Notes: generated by a model not told the origin, from the sequence alone. DNA of 64,000 nt from Streptomyces spinosus (GCF_020400655.1 NZ_JAINRC010000015.1:217945-281944), one strand, 5' to 3'. Shown: positions 50,663-60,115, counted from the first letter of the stretch. Numbers and translations are program-made.

Positions 50663-50941
50663 GTGATCGTACGGATCATGGGGGAGGGCCAGGTGACGCT
50701 GGACGACTCCCACGTCGCCGAGCTGAACAAGCTGGACGACGACCTGCTGGAGGAGGTGCAGAGCGGCGACGAGGAGGGCTTCCGTCGCACGCTCGGCGCC
50801 CTCCTCGACGCCGTCCGCCGGCTCGGCACGCCGCTGCCGGACGACGCGCTGGAACCCTCGGAGCTGATCCTCCCGTCGCCGGACGCGACGCTGGACGAGG
50901 TCCGGGAGATGCTGAGCGACGACGGGCTGATCCCCGGCTGA
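50663..50941 (+). CDS. pspAA: PspA-associated protein PspAA
   Basis: A 92-residue acidic protein from GTG 50663 with GAGGAG upstream, 33 bases after pspA. IVRIMGEGQVTLDDSHVAELNKLDDDLLEEV and LPDDALEPSELILPSPDATLDEVREML are the PspAA pattern. Predicted partner or regulator of PspA; activity unknown. Confidence 0.92.
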   Translation: MIVRIMGEGQVTLDDSHVAELNKLDDDLLEEVQSGDEEGFRRTLGALLDAVRRLGTPLPDDALEPSELILPSPDATLDEVREMLSDDGLIPG

Positions 50942-51066
50942 ACCCCGACGGTCCCCCCGGGGGCGGGGTGCCTGGTGACCCGGGGCGTCGTGAGGCCGGC
51001 CGGGCTCCGTGGCGACGCCCCGCCTCGCGGACCGGGATGTCGTGCGGCCGCGGGTCGCGGGTGACC

Positions 51067-51097
51067 GGTCGCGCGGTTCCCCGCGTCCCCTCGGGGG
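51067..51097. repeat. Copy of dispersed GC-hairpin family
   Basis: GGTCGCGCGGTTCCCCGCGT then CCCCTCGGGG. It matches, on the opposite strand, the copy at 62702. Located between pspAA and the sensor kinase, so it may end the psp transcript. Confidence 0.6.
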
Positions 51098-51164
51098 GTT
51101 CCCGGGTGCACCGAGTGGTCGGCGCCCTGCCGGTGGTCGGTGGCCGGCCCGTACTGTGCACACC

Positions 51165-52400
51165 GTGAGCACTCTCGAACGCGCCCGGTGCGGCCTCAAG
51201 GCACACCCCCTGGCGGCGGACGCTGCGCTCGCCGCCGGCGTGCTGGCCTGCATGGTCGCCGGTTCCTTCGCCGCGCCCCAGGGCCACCACGGCCTCACCT
51301 GGGACGTCCACGCCCCCGCCGTCCTCAGCCTCCTCCTCATGCTGGCCGGCTCGGCGGCACTCGTCTTCCGGCGCCGGGCGCCCAAGACGGTCCTCGCCGT
51401 CACCGGCACCGTGTCCCTGGTCGAGTGCGTCACCGGCGACCCCCGCGCCCCGGTCGCGATGTCCGCCGTCATCGCCCTGTTCACCGTCGCCGCGACCACC
51501 GACCGCTCCACCACCTGGCGCCTCGGCCTGCTCACCATGACCGTGCTGACGGCCGCCGCCATGCTCGCCGGCCCGCTGCCCTGGTACGCCCAGGAGAACC
51601 TCGGCGTCCTTGCCTGGACCGGCATCGGCGCCACCGCCGGCGACGCCGTGCGCAGCCGTCGCGCGGTCGTCCAGGCCATCCGGGACCGCGCCGAGCGCGC
51701 CGAACGCACCCGGGAGGAGGAGGCCCGGCGCCGGGTCGCCGAGGAGCGCCTGCGCATCGCCCGCGATCTGCACGACGTCGTCGCCCACCACATCGCCCTG
51801 GTGAACGTGCAGGCCGGGGTCGCCGCGCACGTCATGGACAAGCGGCCCGACCAGGCCAAGGAGGCCCTCGCGCACGTCCGTCAGGCCAGCCGCAGCGCGC
51901 TCGACGAACTGCGCGCCACCGTCGGCCTGCTCCGCCAGAGCGGTGACCCCGAGGCCCCCACCGAACCCGCCCCGGGCCTGAGCCGCCTGGAGGAGCTGGC
52001 CGACACCTTCCGCAGCGCCGGGCTGCCGGTGTCCGTGGCCCGCGCCGACCAGGGCACCGAACTGCCCGCCGCCGTCGACCTGGCCGCGTACCGGATCGTC
52101 CAGGAGGCGCTGACCAACGTCCGCAAGCACGCGGGCCCCGACGCCGGCGCCGAGGTGAGCGTCGTACGCGTCGGTCCGAACATCGAGGTCACCGTCCTGG
52201 ACGACGGCCCGGGCACGCCCGGCACCCCGGGAGCCGGCCACGCGTCCGAGGACGGCGGCGGGCACGGGCTGCTCGGCATGCGCGAGCGGGTCACCGCCCT
52301 GGGCGGCACCCTGACCACCGGCCCCCGCTACGGCGGCGGCTTCCGCGTCCATGCGATCCTGCCCGTCAAGACGACGACGGCCCAGGGGGAACCCGTATGA
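51165..52400 (+). CDS. Two-component sensor histidine kinase (HisKA_3/NarL type)
   Basis: A 411-residue protein. GTG 51165 is seven bases after TACTGT (51152-51157), the spacing of a leaderless transcript. N-terminal membrane part with about five helices (to about 160), then the dimerisation helix with the phospho-His in RIARDLHDVVAHHIALV (about 201), and HATPase blocks (AYRIVQEALTNVRKHA, VLDDGPG, GHGLLGMRERV). No external sensor domain, so it may sense membrane state; closeness to psp genes is suggestive. Overlaps the regulator gene by ATGA. Confidence 0.94.
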   Translation: MSTLERARCGLKAHPLAADAALAAGVLACMVAGSFAAPQGHHGLTWDVHAPAVLSLLLMLAGSAALVFRRRAPKTVLAVTGTVSLVECVTGDPRAPVAMSAVIALFTVAATTDRSTTWRLGLLTMTVLTAAAMLAGPLPWYAQENLGVLAWTGIGATAGDAVRSRRAVVQAIRDRAERAERTREEEARRRVAEERLRIARDLHDVVAHHIALVNVQAGVAAHVMDKRPDQAKEALAHVRQASRSALDELRATVGLLRQSGDPEAPTEPAPGLSRLEELADTFRSAGLPVSVARADQGTELPAAVDLAAYRIVQEALTNVRKHAGPDAGAEVSVVRVGPNIEVTVLDDGPGTPGTPGAGHASEDGGGHGLLGMRERVTALGGTLTTGPRYGGGFRVHAILPVKTTTAQGEPV

Positions 52401-53077
52401 CCATCCGTGTCCTGCTCGCCGACGACCAGGCACTGCTGCGCAGCGCGTTCCGGGTGCTGGTCGACTCCGAGCCCGACATGGAGGTGGTCGGGGAGGCCTC
52501 GGACGGTGCGGAGGCGGTCCGGCTGGCGAAGGAGCACGGCCCCGACGTCGTCCTCATGGACATCCGGATGCCCGGCACCGACGGCCTGGCCGCCACCCGG
52601 CAGATCGGCGCCGACCCGTCCCTCGCGCCGGTCCGCGTGGTCATCCTGACCACCTTCGAGGTCGACGACTACGTCGTCCAGGCGCTGCGCGCCGGCGCCT
52701 CCGGCTTCCTCGGCAAGGGCAGCGAACCGGAGGAGCTGCTGAACGCCATCCGGGTCGCGGCCGGCGGCGAGGCCCTGTTGTCCCCCGCCGCCACCAAGGG
52801 CCTGATCGCCCGCTTCCTCGCCCGGGGCGACGACGGCGACGGCCCCGACCCGGCCCGCTCCGAGCGGCTCGCCGCCCTCACCGGCCGGGAGCGGGAAGTC
52901 CTCGTCCAGGTCGCCGGCGGACACTCCAACGACGAGATCGCCGAGCGGCTGGCGGTCAGCCCGCTGACGGTGAAGACGCACGTCAACCGGGCCATGGCCA
53001 AGCTGGGCGCGCGGGACCGGGCCCAGCTCGTCGTCATCGCGTACGAGTCGGGGCTGGTACGTCCGAGGACGGACTGA
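52397..53077 (+). CDS. NarL/LuxR-family response regulator
   Basis: A 226-residue protein. Receiver domain with phosphoacceptor Asp55 in DVVLMDIRMPG, acidic pair Asp9-Asp10 and the conserved Lys in FLGKGSEPEELL. C-terminal LuxR helix-turn-helix with LTGREREVLVQVAGGHSNDEIAERLAVSPLTVKTHV (about 160-195). Cognate to the kinase it overlaps. The RND exporter 132 bases downstream is a likely target. Confidence 0.96.
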   Translation: MTIRVLLADDQALLRSAFRVLVDSEPDMEVVGEASDGAEAVRLAKEHGPDVVLMDIRMPGTDGLAATRQIGADPSLAPVRVVILTTFEVDDYVVQALRAGASGFLGKGSEPEELLNAIRVAAGGEALLSPAATKGLIARFLARGDDGDGPDPARSERLAALTGREREVLVQVAGGHSNDEIAERLAVSPLTVKTHVNRAMAKLGARDRAQLVVIAYESGLVRPRTD

Positions 53078-53209
53078 TCTCCACCCGCGTCTACTGCGCG
53101 CGGAGTAGGGGCCGCCGCGGGAACGGGACCTGGGGCCTACACAACGGCCCTCCGGGATGGCCCAGGGTGGTGGAGACTTCTGCCGCTCACAGAAGAGAGA
53201 CCCTGATCC

Positions 53210-56200
53210 ATGTCCTGGCTGTCCAGATTCAGCCTCGCCCAGCGCGCCCTCGTGGGGCTCGTGTCCCTCATCGCGCTCGCCTTCGGGCTGATCGCGATAC
53301 CCCAGATCAAACAGCAGCTCCTGCCCACCATCGAACTGCCCATGGTGTCGGTGATCGCGCCGTACCAGGGCGCCTCGCCCGACGTGGTCGAGAAGCAGGT
53401 CGTCGAACCCGTCGAGAACAACCTGCAAGGCGTCGACGGCGTCACCGGTGTCACCTCCACCGCCAGTGAGGGCAACGCCGTGATCATGGCGTCCTTCGAG
53501 TACGGCAACGACACCAAGCGGATCGTCTCCGACGTCCAGCAGGCCGTGAACCGGGCCCGCAACCAGCTCCCGGACGACGTCGACCCGCAGGTCGTCTCCG
53601 GCTCCACGGACGACATGCCGACCGTGGTCCTCGCCGTCACCTCCGACAAGGACCAGCAGGCGCTCGCCGACCAGCTCGACACGACGGTCGTGCCGGCCCT
53701 GAAGGACATCGACGGCGTCGGCCGCGTCCAGGTCACCGGCGTCCGCGACCTCCAGGTCACCGTCACCCCGGACGACGCGAAGCTGGCCCGGGCCGGCCTC
53801 ACCCCGGCCGCGCTCGGCCAGGCCCTCCAGGCGGGCGGCGCCACCGTGCCGGCCGGCTCCTTCGACGAGGACGGCGCGAACCGCACCGTCCGGGTCGGCG
53901 GCGGCTTCACCTCACTGCGCCAGATCGAGGACCTGATGGTCACCGGCGAGGGCGGGACGCGGCCGGTGCGTCTCGGCGCCGTGGCCACGGTCGAGGAGCG
54001 GCCGGCCCCGGCCGACTCCCTCACCCGCACCGACGGCCGGCCCAGCCTCGCCGTCAACGTGACCATGGACCACGACGGCAGCGCGGTCTCCATCTCGAAC
54101 GCGGTCGAGGACAAGCTGCCCGGTCTGCGCGCGGCCCTCGGCGCCGGCGCGAAGCTCACGGTCGTCAGCGACCAGGGCCCGGCCGTGTCCAAGTCCATCA
54201 AGGGCCTGACCACGGAGGGCGCGCTCGGCCTGCTCTTCGCGGTCCTGGTGATCCTGGTCTTCCTCGCGTCGGTCCGCTCGACGCTGGTGACGGCGGTCTC
54301 CATCCCGCTGTCGGTGGTGCTGGCCCTGATCGTGCTGTGGACGCGTGGCCTGTCCCTGAACATGCTCACGCTCGGCGCCCTGACCATCGCCATCGGCCGG
54401 GTCGTCGACGACTCGATCGTGGTCCTGGAGAACATCAAGCGGCACCTCGGCTACGGCGAGGAGCGCAGGGAGGCGATCCTCACGGCGGTGCGCGAGGTGG
54501 GCGGCGCGGTCACCTCCTCCACCCTCACCACGGTCGCGGTGTTCCTGCCGATCGACCTGGTCGGCGGCATGGTGGGCGCCCTGTTCGGCTCGTTCAGCCT
54601 CACGGTGACGGCGGCCCTGCTGGCCTCGCTGCTCGTGTCGCTGACGGTCGTGCCCGTCCTGTCGTACTGGTTCCTGCGCGCCCCCAAGGGCACCCCCGAG
54701 GACGCGGCTCAGGCCCGCCGCGAGGCCGAGGAGAAGGAGGCCGGCAGCCGCCTCCAGCGGGCGTACGTCCCCGTCCTGCGGTTCGCGACGCGCCGCAGGC
54801 TCACCAGCGTGCTCATCGCGCTCGTCGTCCTGGTCGTCACGTTCGGCATGTCGGGCCTGCTGAAGACGAACTTCTTCGACCAGGGCGACCAGGAAGTCCT
54901 CACCGTCAAGCAGCGGCTGAAGCCCGGCACCAGTCTCGCCGCCACGAACGCGCAGGCCAAGCGGGTGGAGAAGCTGCTCGCCGCCACCGAGGGCGTGAAG
55001 GACTACCAGGTCACCGTCGGCTCCTCCGGCTTCATGGCGGCCTTCGGCGGCGGCACCGACACCAACCAGGCGTCGTACCAGGTGATGCTGAAGGACTCCG
55101 CGTCCTACGACGACGTGCGCGCACAGCTCGAGGACGGCCTGAAGAAGCTCGAGGGCGCCGGTACGACCACGGTGTCGGGCGGTGACGGCTTCGGCGACCA
55201 GAACCTGAGCGTGGTGGTCAAGGCGTCCGACCCCGAGGTGCTGCGGACGGCGGCCGAGCGGGTCCGCTCCACGGTCGCCGGCCTCGACCACGTCACGGAC
55301 GTCACCAGCGACCTCGCGCAGAGCGTGCCGCGGGTCTCGGTCAGGGCCAACGCCAAGGCGGCGGCGGCCGGGTTCGACGACCAGAAGCTGGGCGCCGCGG
55401 TGGCGCAGGCCGTGCGCGGTACGACGGTGGCCAAGGCGGTCCTCGACGACACCGAGCGGGACGTCGTCGTGCGGTCGGCGAAGCCCGCGACCACGCTCGC
55501 CCGGCTCAAGGCGCTGCGCCTCGGCCCGGTGAAGCTCGGTGACATCGCCACGGTGAAGCTGGTGGACGGGCCGGTGTCCATGACCCGCATCGACGGGCAG
55601 CGCGCCGCCACGATCACGGCCACGCCGACGGGTGACGACACGGGTGCGATCAGCAGCAGGCTCCAGTCGAAGATCAAGGGCCTGAAGCTGCCGGCGGGTG
55701 CCACGGCCGAGATCGGCGGGGTCTCCTCCGACCAGGACGACGCGTTCAAGAACCTGGGCCTGGCCATGCTGGCCGCCATCGCGATCGTCTTCATGCTGCT
55801 GGTCGCGACGTTCCGCTCGCTCGCCCAGCCGCTGATCCTGCTGGTCTCCGTCCCGTTCGCGGCGACCGGCGCGATCGGTCTGCTGGTCGCCACCGGCACC
55901 CCGATGGGCGTGCCCGCGATGATCGGCATGCTGATGCTGATCGGCATCGTGGTGACCAACGCGATCGTGCTGATCGACCTGATCAACCAGTACCGGGCGC
56001 AGGGCCACGGCGTGGTGGAGGCCGTGATCGAGGGCGGCCGGCACCGGCTCCGCCCCATCCTCATGACGGCGCTGGCGACGATCTTCGCCCTGCTCCCCAT
56101 GGCGCTGGGCGTCACCGGCGAGGGCGGCTTCATCGCCCAGCCGCTCGCCGTGGTCGTCATCGGCGGGCTGATCACGTCGACCCTGCTGACGCTCCTGCTG

Positions 56201-56311
56201 GTCCCGACGCTCTACGCGATGCTGGAGCTCCGCAAGGAGCGCCGGGCGCGGAAGCGGGCGGCGAAGCGGCAGCCGGCACCGGAGAGGGAGCCGGAGCCGG
56301 CCGGGGTGTGA
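53210..56311 (+). CDS. RND-family multidrug/metabolite efflux transporter
   Basis: A 1033-residue protein with the two-fold RND layout: TM1 at about 10-30, large extracellular domain (about 35-330), TM2-7 (about 335-520), second extracellular domain (about 555-850) and TM8-12 (about 865-1010). Charged TM4 motif GRVVDDSIVVLENIKRHL supplies the proton-relay Asp pair, and LMLIGIVVTNAIVLIDLINQYR is the partner helix. It is AcrB/HAE1-like rather than MmpL-like. No membrane-fusion protein or outer channel nearby, as expected for a monoderm. The tail is Lys/Arg/Pro-rich. Confidence 0.95.
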   Translation: MSWLSRFSLAQRALVGLVSLIALAFGLIAIPQIKQQLLPTIELPMVSVIAPYQGASPDVVEKQVVEPVENNLQGVDGVTGVTSTASEGNAVIMASFEYGNDTKRIVSDVQQAVNRARNQLPDDVDPQVVSGSTDDMPTVVLAVTSDKDQQALADQLDTTVVPALKDIDGVGRVQVTGVRDLQVTVTPDDAKLARAGLTPAALGQALQAGGATVPAGSFDEDGANRTVRVGGGFTSLRQIEDLMVTGEGGTRPVRLGAVATVEERPAPADSLTRTDGRPSLAVNVTMDHDGSAVSISNAVEDKLPGLRAALGAGAKLTVVSDQGPAVSKSIKGLTTEGALGLLFAVLVILVFLASVRSTLVTAVSIPLSVVLALIVLWTRGLSLNMLTLGALTIAIGRVVDDSIVVLENIKRHLGYGEERREAILTAVREVGGAVTSSTLTTVAVFLPIDLVGGMVGALFGSFSLTVTAALLASLLVSLTVVPVLSYWFLRAPKGTPEDAAQARREAEEKEAGSRLQRAYVPVLRFATRRRLTSVLIALVVLVVTFGMSGLLKTNFFDQGDQEVLTVKQRLKPGTSLAATNAQAKRVEKLLAATEGVKDYQVTVGSSGFMAAFGGGTDTNQASYQVMLKDSASYDDVRAQLEDGLKKLEGAGTTTVSGGDGFGDQNLSVVVKASDPEVLRTAAERVRSTVAGLDHVTDVTSDLAQSVPRVSVRANAKAAAAGFDDQKLGAAVAQAVRGTTVAKAVLDDTERDVVVRSAKPATTLARLKALRLGPVKLGDIATVKLVDGPVSMTRIDGQRAATITATPTGDDTGAISSRLQSKIKGLKLPAGATAEIGGVSSDQDDAFKNLGLAMLAAIAIVFMLLVATFRSLAQPLILLVSVPFAATGAIGLLVATGTPMGVPAMIGMLMLIGIVVTNAIVLIDLINQYRAQGHGVVEAVIEGGRHRLRPILMTALATIFALLPMALGVTGEGGFIAQPLAVVVIGGLITSTLLTLLLVPTLYAMLELRKERRARKRAAKRQPAPEREPEPAGV

Positions 56312-56320
56312 CGGCATGAC

Positions 56321-56354
56321 GAAGGGCCGGGCCCCCTCGGGGACCCGGCCCTTC
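56321..56354. terminator. Bidirectional terminator between RND gene and nadA
   Basis: GAAGGGCCGGG (56321-56331) pairs perfectly with CCCGGCCCTTC (56344-56354). The converging stop codons end about 10 bases away on both sides. Confidence 0.85.
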
Positions 56355-56362
56355 TGCGTCCA

Positions 56363-57547
56363 CTACGGCAGCGCGAGCATCCGCTCCAGCGCCAGCTTGG
56401 CGAACGCCTCCGTCTCCTTGTCGACCTCGATGCGGTTGACCAGGTTGCCGTCGGCCAGCGACTCCAGCGCCCAGACCAGGTGGGGGAGGTCGATGCGGTT
56501 CATCGTCGAGCAGAAGCAGACCGTCTTGTCGAGGAAGACGATCTCCTTGCCCTCCGGCGCGAAACGGTTCGCCAGGCGGCGCACCAGGTTCAGCTCCGTG
56601 CCGATCGCCCACTTGGAACCGGCCGGGGCCGCCTCCAGGGTCTTGATGATGTACTCCGTCGAGCCGACGTAGTCCGCCGCCGCCACGACCTCGTGCTTGC
56701 ACTCGGGGTGGACCAGCACGTTCACGCCGGGGATGCGCGCGCGCACGTCGTCGACCGAGTCCAGGCTGAAGCGGCCGTGGACCGAGCAGTGCCCCCGCCA
56801 CAGGATCATCTTCGCGGCGCGCAGCTGCTCGGCCGTCAGCCCGCCGTTCGGCTTGTGCGGGTTGTAGACCACACAGTCGTCCAGGGACATCCCCATGTCG
56901 CGGACGGCGGTGTTCCGCCCCAGGTGCTGGTCCGGCAGGAAGAGGACCTTCTCCCCCTGCTCGAAGGCCCAGTCGAGGGCGCGCCTTGCGTTGGAGGAGG
57001 TGCAGATGGTGCCGCCGTGCTTGCCGGTGAACGCCTTGATGTCGGCGGAGGAGTTCATGTACGACACCGGGACCACCTGTTCGGCGATGCCCGCCTCGGT
57101 GAGCACGTCCCAGCACTCCGCGACCTGCTCGGCCGTCGCCATGTCGGCCATGGAGCAGCCGGCGGCGAGGTCGGGCAGCACGACCTTCTGGTCGTCGGAG
57201 GTCAGGATGTCCGCCGACTCGGCCATGAAGTGCACACCGCAGAAGACGATGTACTCGGCCTCCGGGCGCGCGGCCGCGTCCCGGGCCAGCTTGAAGGAGT
57301 CGCCCGTGACGTCCGCGAACTGGATGACCTCGTCGCGCTGGTAGTGGTGGCCGAGGACGAAGACCTTGTCGCCGAGCCGGGCCTTGGCGGCGCGGGCGCG
57401 CTCGACCAGGTCGGGGTCCGAGGGCGACGGGAGGTCTCCGGGACACTCGACGCCCCGCTCGCTCTTCGGGTCGGCCTCGCGGCCGAGCAGCAGCAGGGCG
57501 AGCGGAGTCGGCTGCACGTCGAGCTCCGGGGTCTGGGCGGTGGTCAC
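56363..57547 (-). CDS. nadA: Quinolinate synthase
   Basis: About 394 residues. GTG 57547 is preferred over GTG 57556 because GAAAGGG is well spaced from it. Condenses iminoaspartate with dihydroxyacetone phosphate to quinolinate for NAD. A [4Fe-4S] enzyme; cluster-type cysteines appear in VFCGVHFM, HPECKHE and DKTVCFCSTMNR. Other motifs: FVLGHHYQRDEVIQFAD and WRGHCSVHGRF. It is a solo gene here, with no nadB or nadC next to it. Divergent from erpA, whose product delivers iron-sulfur clusters. Confidence 0.97.
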   Translation of the reverse strand: MTTAQTPELDVQPTPLALLLLGREADPKSERGVECPGDLPSPSDPDLVERARAAKARLGDKVFVLGHHYQRDEVIQFADVTGDSFKLARDAAARPEAEYIVFCGVHFMAESADILTSDDQKVVLPDLAAGCSMADMATAEQVAECWDVLTEAGIAEQVVPVSYMNSSADIKAFTGKHGGTICTSSNARRALDWAFEQGEKVLFLPDQHLGRNTAVRDMGMSLDDCVVYNPHKPNGGLTAEQLRAAKMILWRGHCSVHGRFSLDSVDDVRARIPGVNVLVHPECKHEVVAAADYVGSTEYIIKTLEAAPAGSKWAIGTELNLVRRLANRFAPEGKEIVFLDKTVCFCSTMNRIDLPHLVWALESLADGNLVNRIEVDKETEAFAKLALERMLALP

Positions 57548-57599
57548 GACACGCACCCTTTCTACTTTTCGTCTAACTGACGCTATCTATCATAACCGG

Positions 57600-57643
57600 T
57601 TCACGTCACTTTGACGATGGCCATAGCGTCCATGTGACGTGAA
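57600..57643. promoter_or_regulatory. Inverted repeat in the nadA-erpA divergent region
   Basis: TTCACGTCAC (57600-57609) and GTGACGTGAA (57634-57643): perfect 10-base inverted arms separated by 24 bases, each with an internal ACGT core. Located about 55-95 bases upstream of nadA and 170-210 bases upstream of erpA. An AT-rich stretch next to it (57560-57596) probably holds the nadA promoter. Unassigned operator. Confidence 0.6.
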
Positions 57644-57811
57644 TCCCGCCCGGGTCCCTCCACAGGCCGCTGTCGGCGCCCAGGGCCATGTGCGAGCATG
57701 AACCCGGAAGGAAAAACGCGACAACGACAATGCCCGGCCCGGAATGAATCCGCGGAAGCGCCGGTTGCACTCGTCGGCAAGCAGTCTCCGTACAACCCGG
57801 GAGAGATGTAG

Positions 57812-58168
57812 ATGTCCGTATCGGACGAGACCACCACCGTCACCGACGGCATCATCCTGACCGACGCCGCCGCGGCCAAGGTCAAGGCCCTGCTCGACCA
57901 GGAAGGCCGCGACGACCTCGCGCTGCGCGTCGCCGTCCAGCCCGGCGGCTGCTCCGGCCTGCGCTACCAGCTCTTCTTCGACGAGCGCTCGCTCGACGGT
58001 GACGTGGAGAAGGACTTCGGCGGGGTCAAGGTCGTCACGGACCGGATGAGCGCTCCGTACCTCGGCGGTGCCACCATCGACTTCGTCGACACGATCGAGA
58101 AGCAGGGCTTCACGATCGACAACCCCAACGCGACCGGCTCCTGCGCCTGCGGCGACTCCTTCAGCTGA
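57812..58168 (+). CDS. erpA: A-type iron-sulfur cluster insertion protein (HesB/IscA/ErpA)
   Basis: A 118-residue protein from ATG 57812 with GGGAGAG upstream. The three cluster cysteines are in VQPGGCSGLRYQ (about 50) and NATGSCACGDSFS (C-terminal pair), the invariant A-type spacing. Carrier of [2Fe-2S]/[4Fe-4S] clusters to enzymes such as NadA and LipA. Acidic Asp/Glu-rich body, cytoplasmic. Confidence 0.96.
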   Translation: MSVSDETTTVTDGIILTDAAAAKVKALLDQEGRDDLALRVAVQPGGCSGLRYQLFFDERSLDGDVEKDFGGVKVVTDRMSAPYLGGATIDFVDTIEKQGFTIDNPNATGSCACGDSFS

Positions 58169-58207
58169 GCCGACGGCCGGCGAAGCCGCACGGTCTGCCG
58201 GCCGGAA

Positions 58208-58241
58208 AAGGCGGCGGTCCCCTTCCGGGGGCCGCCGCCTT
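58208..58241 (+). terminator. Rho-independent terminator of erpA
   Basis: AAGGCGGCGG-T-CCCC, loop TTCC, GGGG-G-CCGCCGCCTT, then CACGTTTTC. It starts about 40 bases after the erpA stop. Confidence 0.88.
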
Positions 58242-58284
58242 CACGTTTTCCGCCCGGCTCCCGCGGGCGGGCCGACGCGTCCGG

Positions 58285-59805
58285 TCAGCGCGGCCGGGCC
58301 GACGCGTCCGGCCGCAGGGAGCCCGGCTTCGCCTTCGGGACCGCCGTGCCGTCCGCGCCGACCACCGTCCGTCCGTCCAGCGGCGCGCCCAGGGTCACGG
58401 TCTTCACGTACTCCTTGGCGATCAGGACGCACACCCGGCCCGGCCAGGGCCGCTCGGTGACCGTCACCGTCACCCGTTCGCCGCTCTCCCGCGCCGACGT
58501 CCGGTAGTCGGCGCACACCCCGCCGTAGAAGCTCAGGGTCAGCGTCCGCCCGTCGGCCGTGTAGCCGTTCACCTTCACGCTCCGGCTCTCCCCGGACGCC
58601 GGGGACGACGCGGAGGGCTCAGGCGCCGCGGACGCCGAGGTCAGGTACGCCGGGTCGACCGCCGGATACGTCACCGTGAACGCGCCGCCCGCCGCGGACC
58701 CGCGCACCCGGAACAGCCAGGACGGCACCAGCGTCTGCCGCCCGCCCACGGAGTGCGCGGCCAGCCCGAACACCGCCTTCTCCACCGTCACCATGGCCCG
58801 GGCCGCCTTCGGTGCCCCCGTCGACGCGCCGCACGGCTGTTCCAGCCGGTCCTTCAGCGGCTCCGGGCTCGCGCACCCCCCGATCCCCATCCGGTGGCCG
58901 TCCCCCGCCGTCCCGTTCATCAGCGCCAGCGTCCGCTCCGCGCCCACCACGCGATACGTGTCCCCCTTCACCGGCGCCGCCAGCAGCCCGTGACCGCCGA
59001 CCAGCTCGCCGTTCCGGTCGACGGTCAGACCGGTCGTCCAGCCGTACGTGGGCAGCCCGCCGACCACCGGGTCCGCGTCGACCACCCGCCGGGCGCCCAT
59101 CACCCGGCTCGCGTCGAGCTTCGCGCCGTCCAGCCCCGCCGCCTGAAGCACCGGTGCCGCCGCCTTCTCCGCCGCGGCCACGCTCACCGGGTCGCCGGCC
59201 GGGGCGCCCGGGTCCTGGGCGCAGACGGTCACCTTCCAGCAGTTGTCGGTGCCGGGCGCGTACCGCTCGAAACTCCAGCCGCCCGGCGCGTCCCGGTTCA
59301 CCGTCAGCCTCGGCCCGGAGCCGTCCTGTCCGCCGACGCGCCAGATCCGCCCCTCGGCCACCGGCGCCCCGTCGATCCCGAGCGCCTTCGCCAGCCGGAC
59401 CACCCGCTCCCGGCCGACCTCGGCCCCCGGCTCGTACACCGGCGCCGAACCGGGCCCGTCGGGCAGCTCGCCCTCCGCCACGTACCGGGTGCCGTACGGG
59501 TCCGGCTCGCCGGGCGCGATCCCGCCCGTGCCGGAGCGCGCCCAGCCGTCCAGGGCGAGCGGCGGGGGAGTGCCGTGGGCCCCGCCGGGGGCGGCCGGAC
59601 CGTCCGTACGGTGCTCGGTGCCGCCGCTCGCGGCGAGGTAGGCGCCACCGCCGCCGATCAGGAGGACGGCCGCCGTGGCGACGGCGACGACGACGGCCGT
59701 GCGGCGCCGGCCGACGGCCCGTCCCGGTCCCGCCGGCCGCGGGTCCGTGGGGGACTGGTCGCGCTCCTCAGGGGCGCCGGAGTTCTCAGACCGCTCGGTG
59801 TTCAC
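58285..59805 (-). CDS. Membrane-anchored extracytoplasmic protein, unknown function
   Basis: A 506-residue protein from GTG 59805 with GAGGGA upstream. Cytoplasmic N-terminus (about 1-32), one membrane helix (about 35-58, TAVVVAVATAAVLLIGGGGAYL), then a long extracytoplasmic Gly/Pro/Thr-rich domain with four visible Cys (two in TDNCWKVTVC, others in IGGCAS and EQPCGA). The middle and C-terminal thirds look like repeated beta-rich modules (SFYGGVCAD, VCVLIAKEYVKTVTLG). No domain recognised. Upstream of it on the same strand is the 69-residue gene at 59906. Confidence 0.75.
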   Translation of the reverse strand: MNTERSENSGAPEERDQSPTDPRPAGPGRAVGRRRTAVVVAVATAAVLLIGGGGAYLAASGGTEHRTDGPAAPGGAHGTPPPLALDGWARSGTGGIAPGEPDPYGTRYVAEGELPDGPGSAPVYEPGAEVGRERVVRLAKALGIDGAPVAEGRIWRVGGQDGSGPRLTVNRDAPGGWSFERYAPGTDNCWKVTVCAQDPGAPAGDPVSVAAAEKAAAPVLQAAGLDGAKLDASRVMGARRVVDADPVVGGLPTYGWTTGLTVDRNGELVGGHGLLAAPVKGDTYRVVGAERTLALMNGTAGDGHRMGIGGCASPEPLKDRLEQPCGASTGAPKAARAMVTVEKAVFGLAAHSVGGRQTLVPSWLFRVRGSAAGGAFTVTYPAVDPAYLTSASAAPEPSASSPASGESRSVKVNGYTADGRTLTLSFYGGVCADYRTSARESGERVTVTVTERPWPGRVCVLIAKEYVKTVTLGAPLDGRTVVGADGTAVPKAKPGSLRPDASARPR

Positions 59806-59905
59806 CGCATCGCTCCCTCGCTGCCTCGTGTCCCGCGTCCCCCGCGGGGGACGGCGATGGGACGCGGGAGGGGAGCGCGCGGTTCCCGGGCTCGCGCGCC
59901 GCGGG

Positions 59906-60115
59906 TCAGTCGCCGTAGTCCGACATCGCGTCCAGCAGCCGGGCGGACCGCGCCGGCACACGCACCCCGTGGATGCGGGACGGCGGCACCGGCCGGGACT
60001 CGCCGTGCTCCGGGACGGCCCAGTGCGGCGCCATCCGGGCGCAGTCGCCGCGCAGCGCGGCGAGGTCGCCGTCGGAGTCGGCCGGGGCGGAAGAGGTGAC
60101 CTCGAGGTTCGTCAT
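59906..60115 (-). CDS. Small soluble protein, unknown function
   Basis: A 69-residue protein from ATG 60115. Acidic N-terminus (MTNLEVTSSAPADSDGD) and a C-terminus RVPARSARLLDAMSDYGD. No domain. Lies 100 bases upstream of the membrane-anchored gene, possibly co-transcribed. A TACTAT box inside the dyad CTAC-TATCGG-GTAG (60155-60168) may be its promoter or that of the divergent kinase. Confidence 0.6.
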   Translation of the reverse strand: MTNLEVTSSAPADSDGDLAALRGDCARMAPHWAVPEHGESRPVPPSRIHGVRVPARSARLLDAMSDYGD

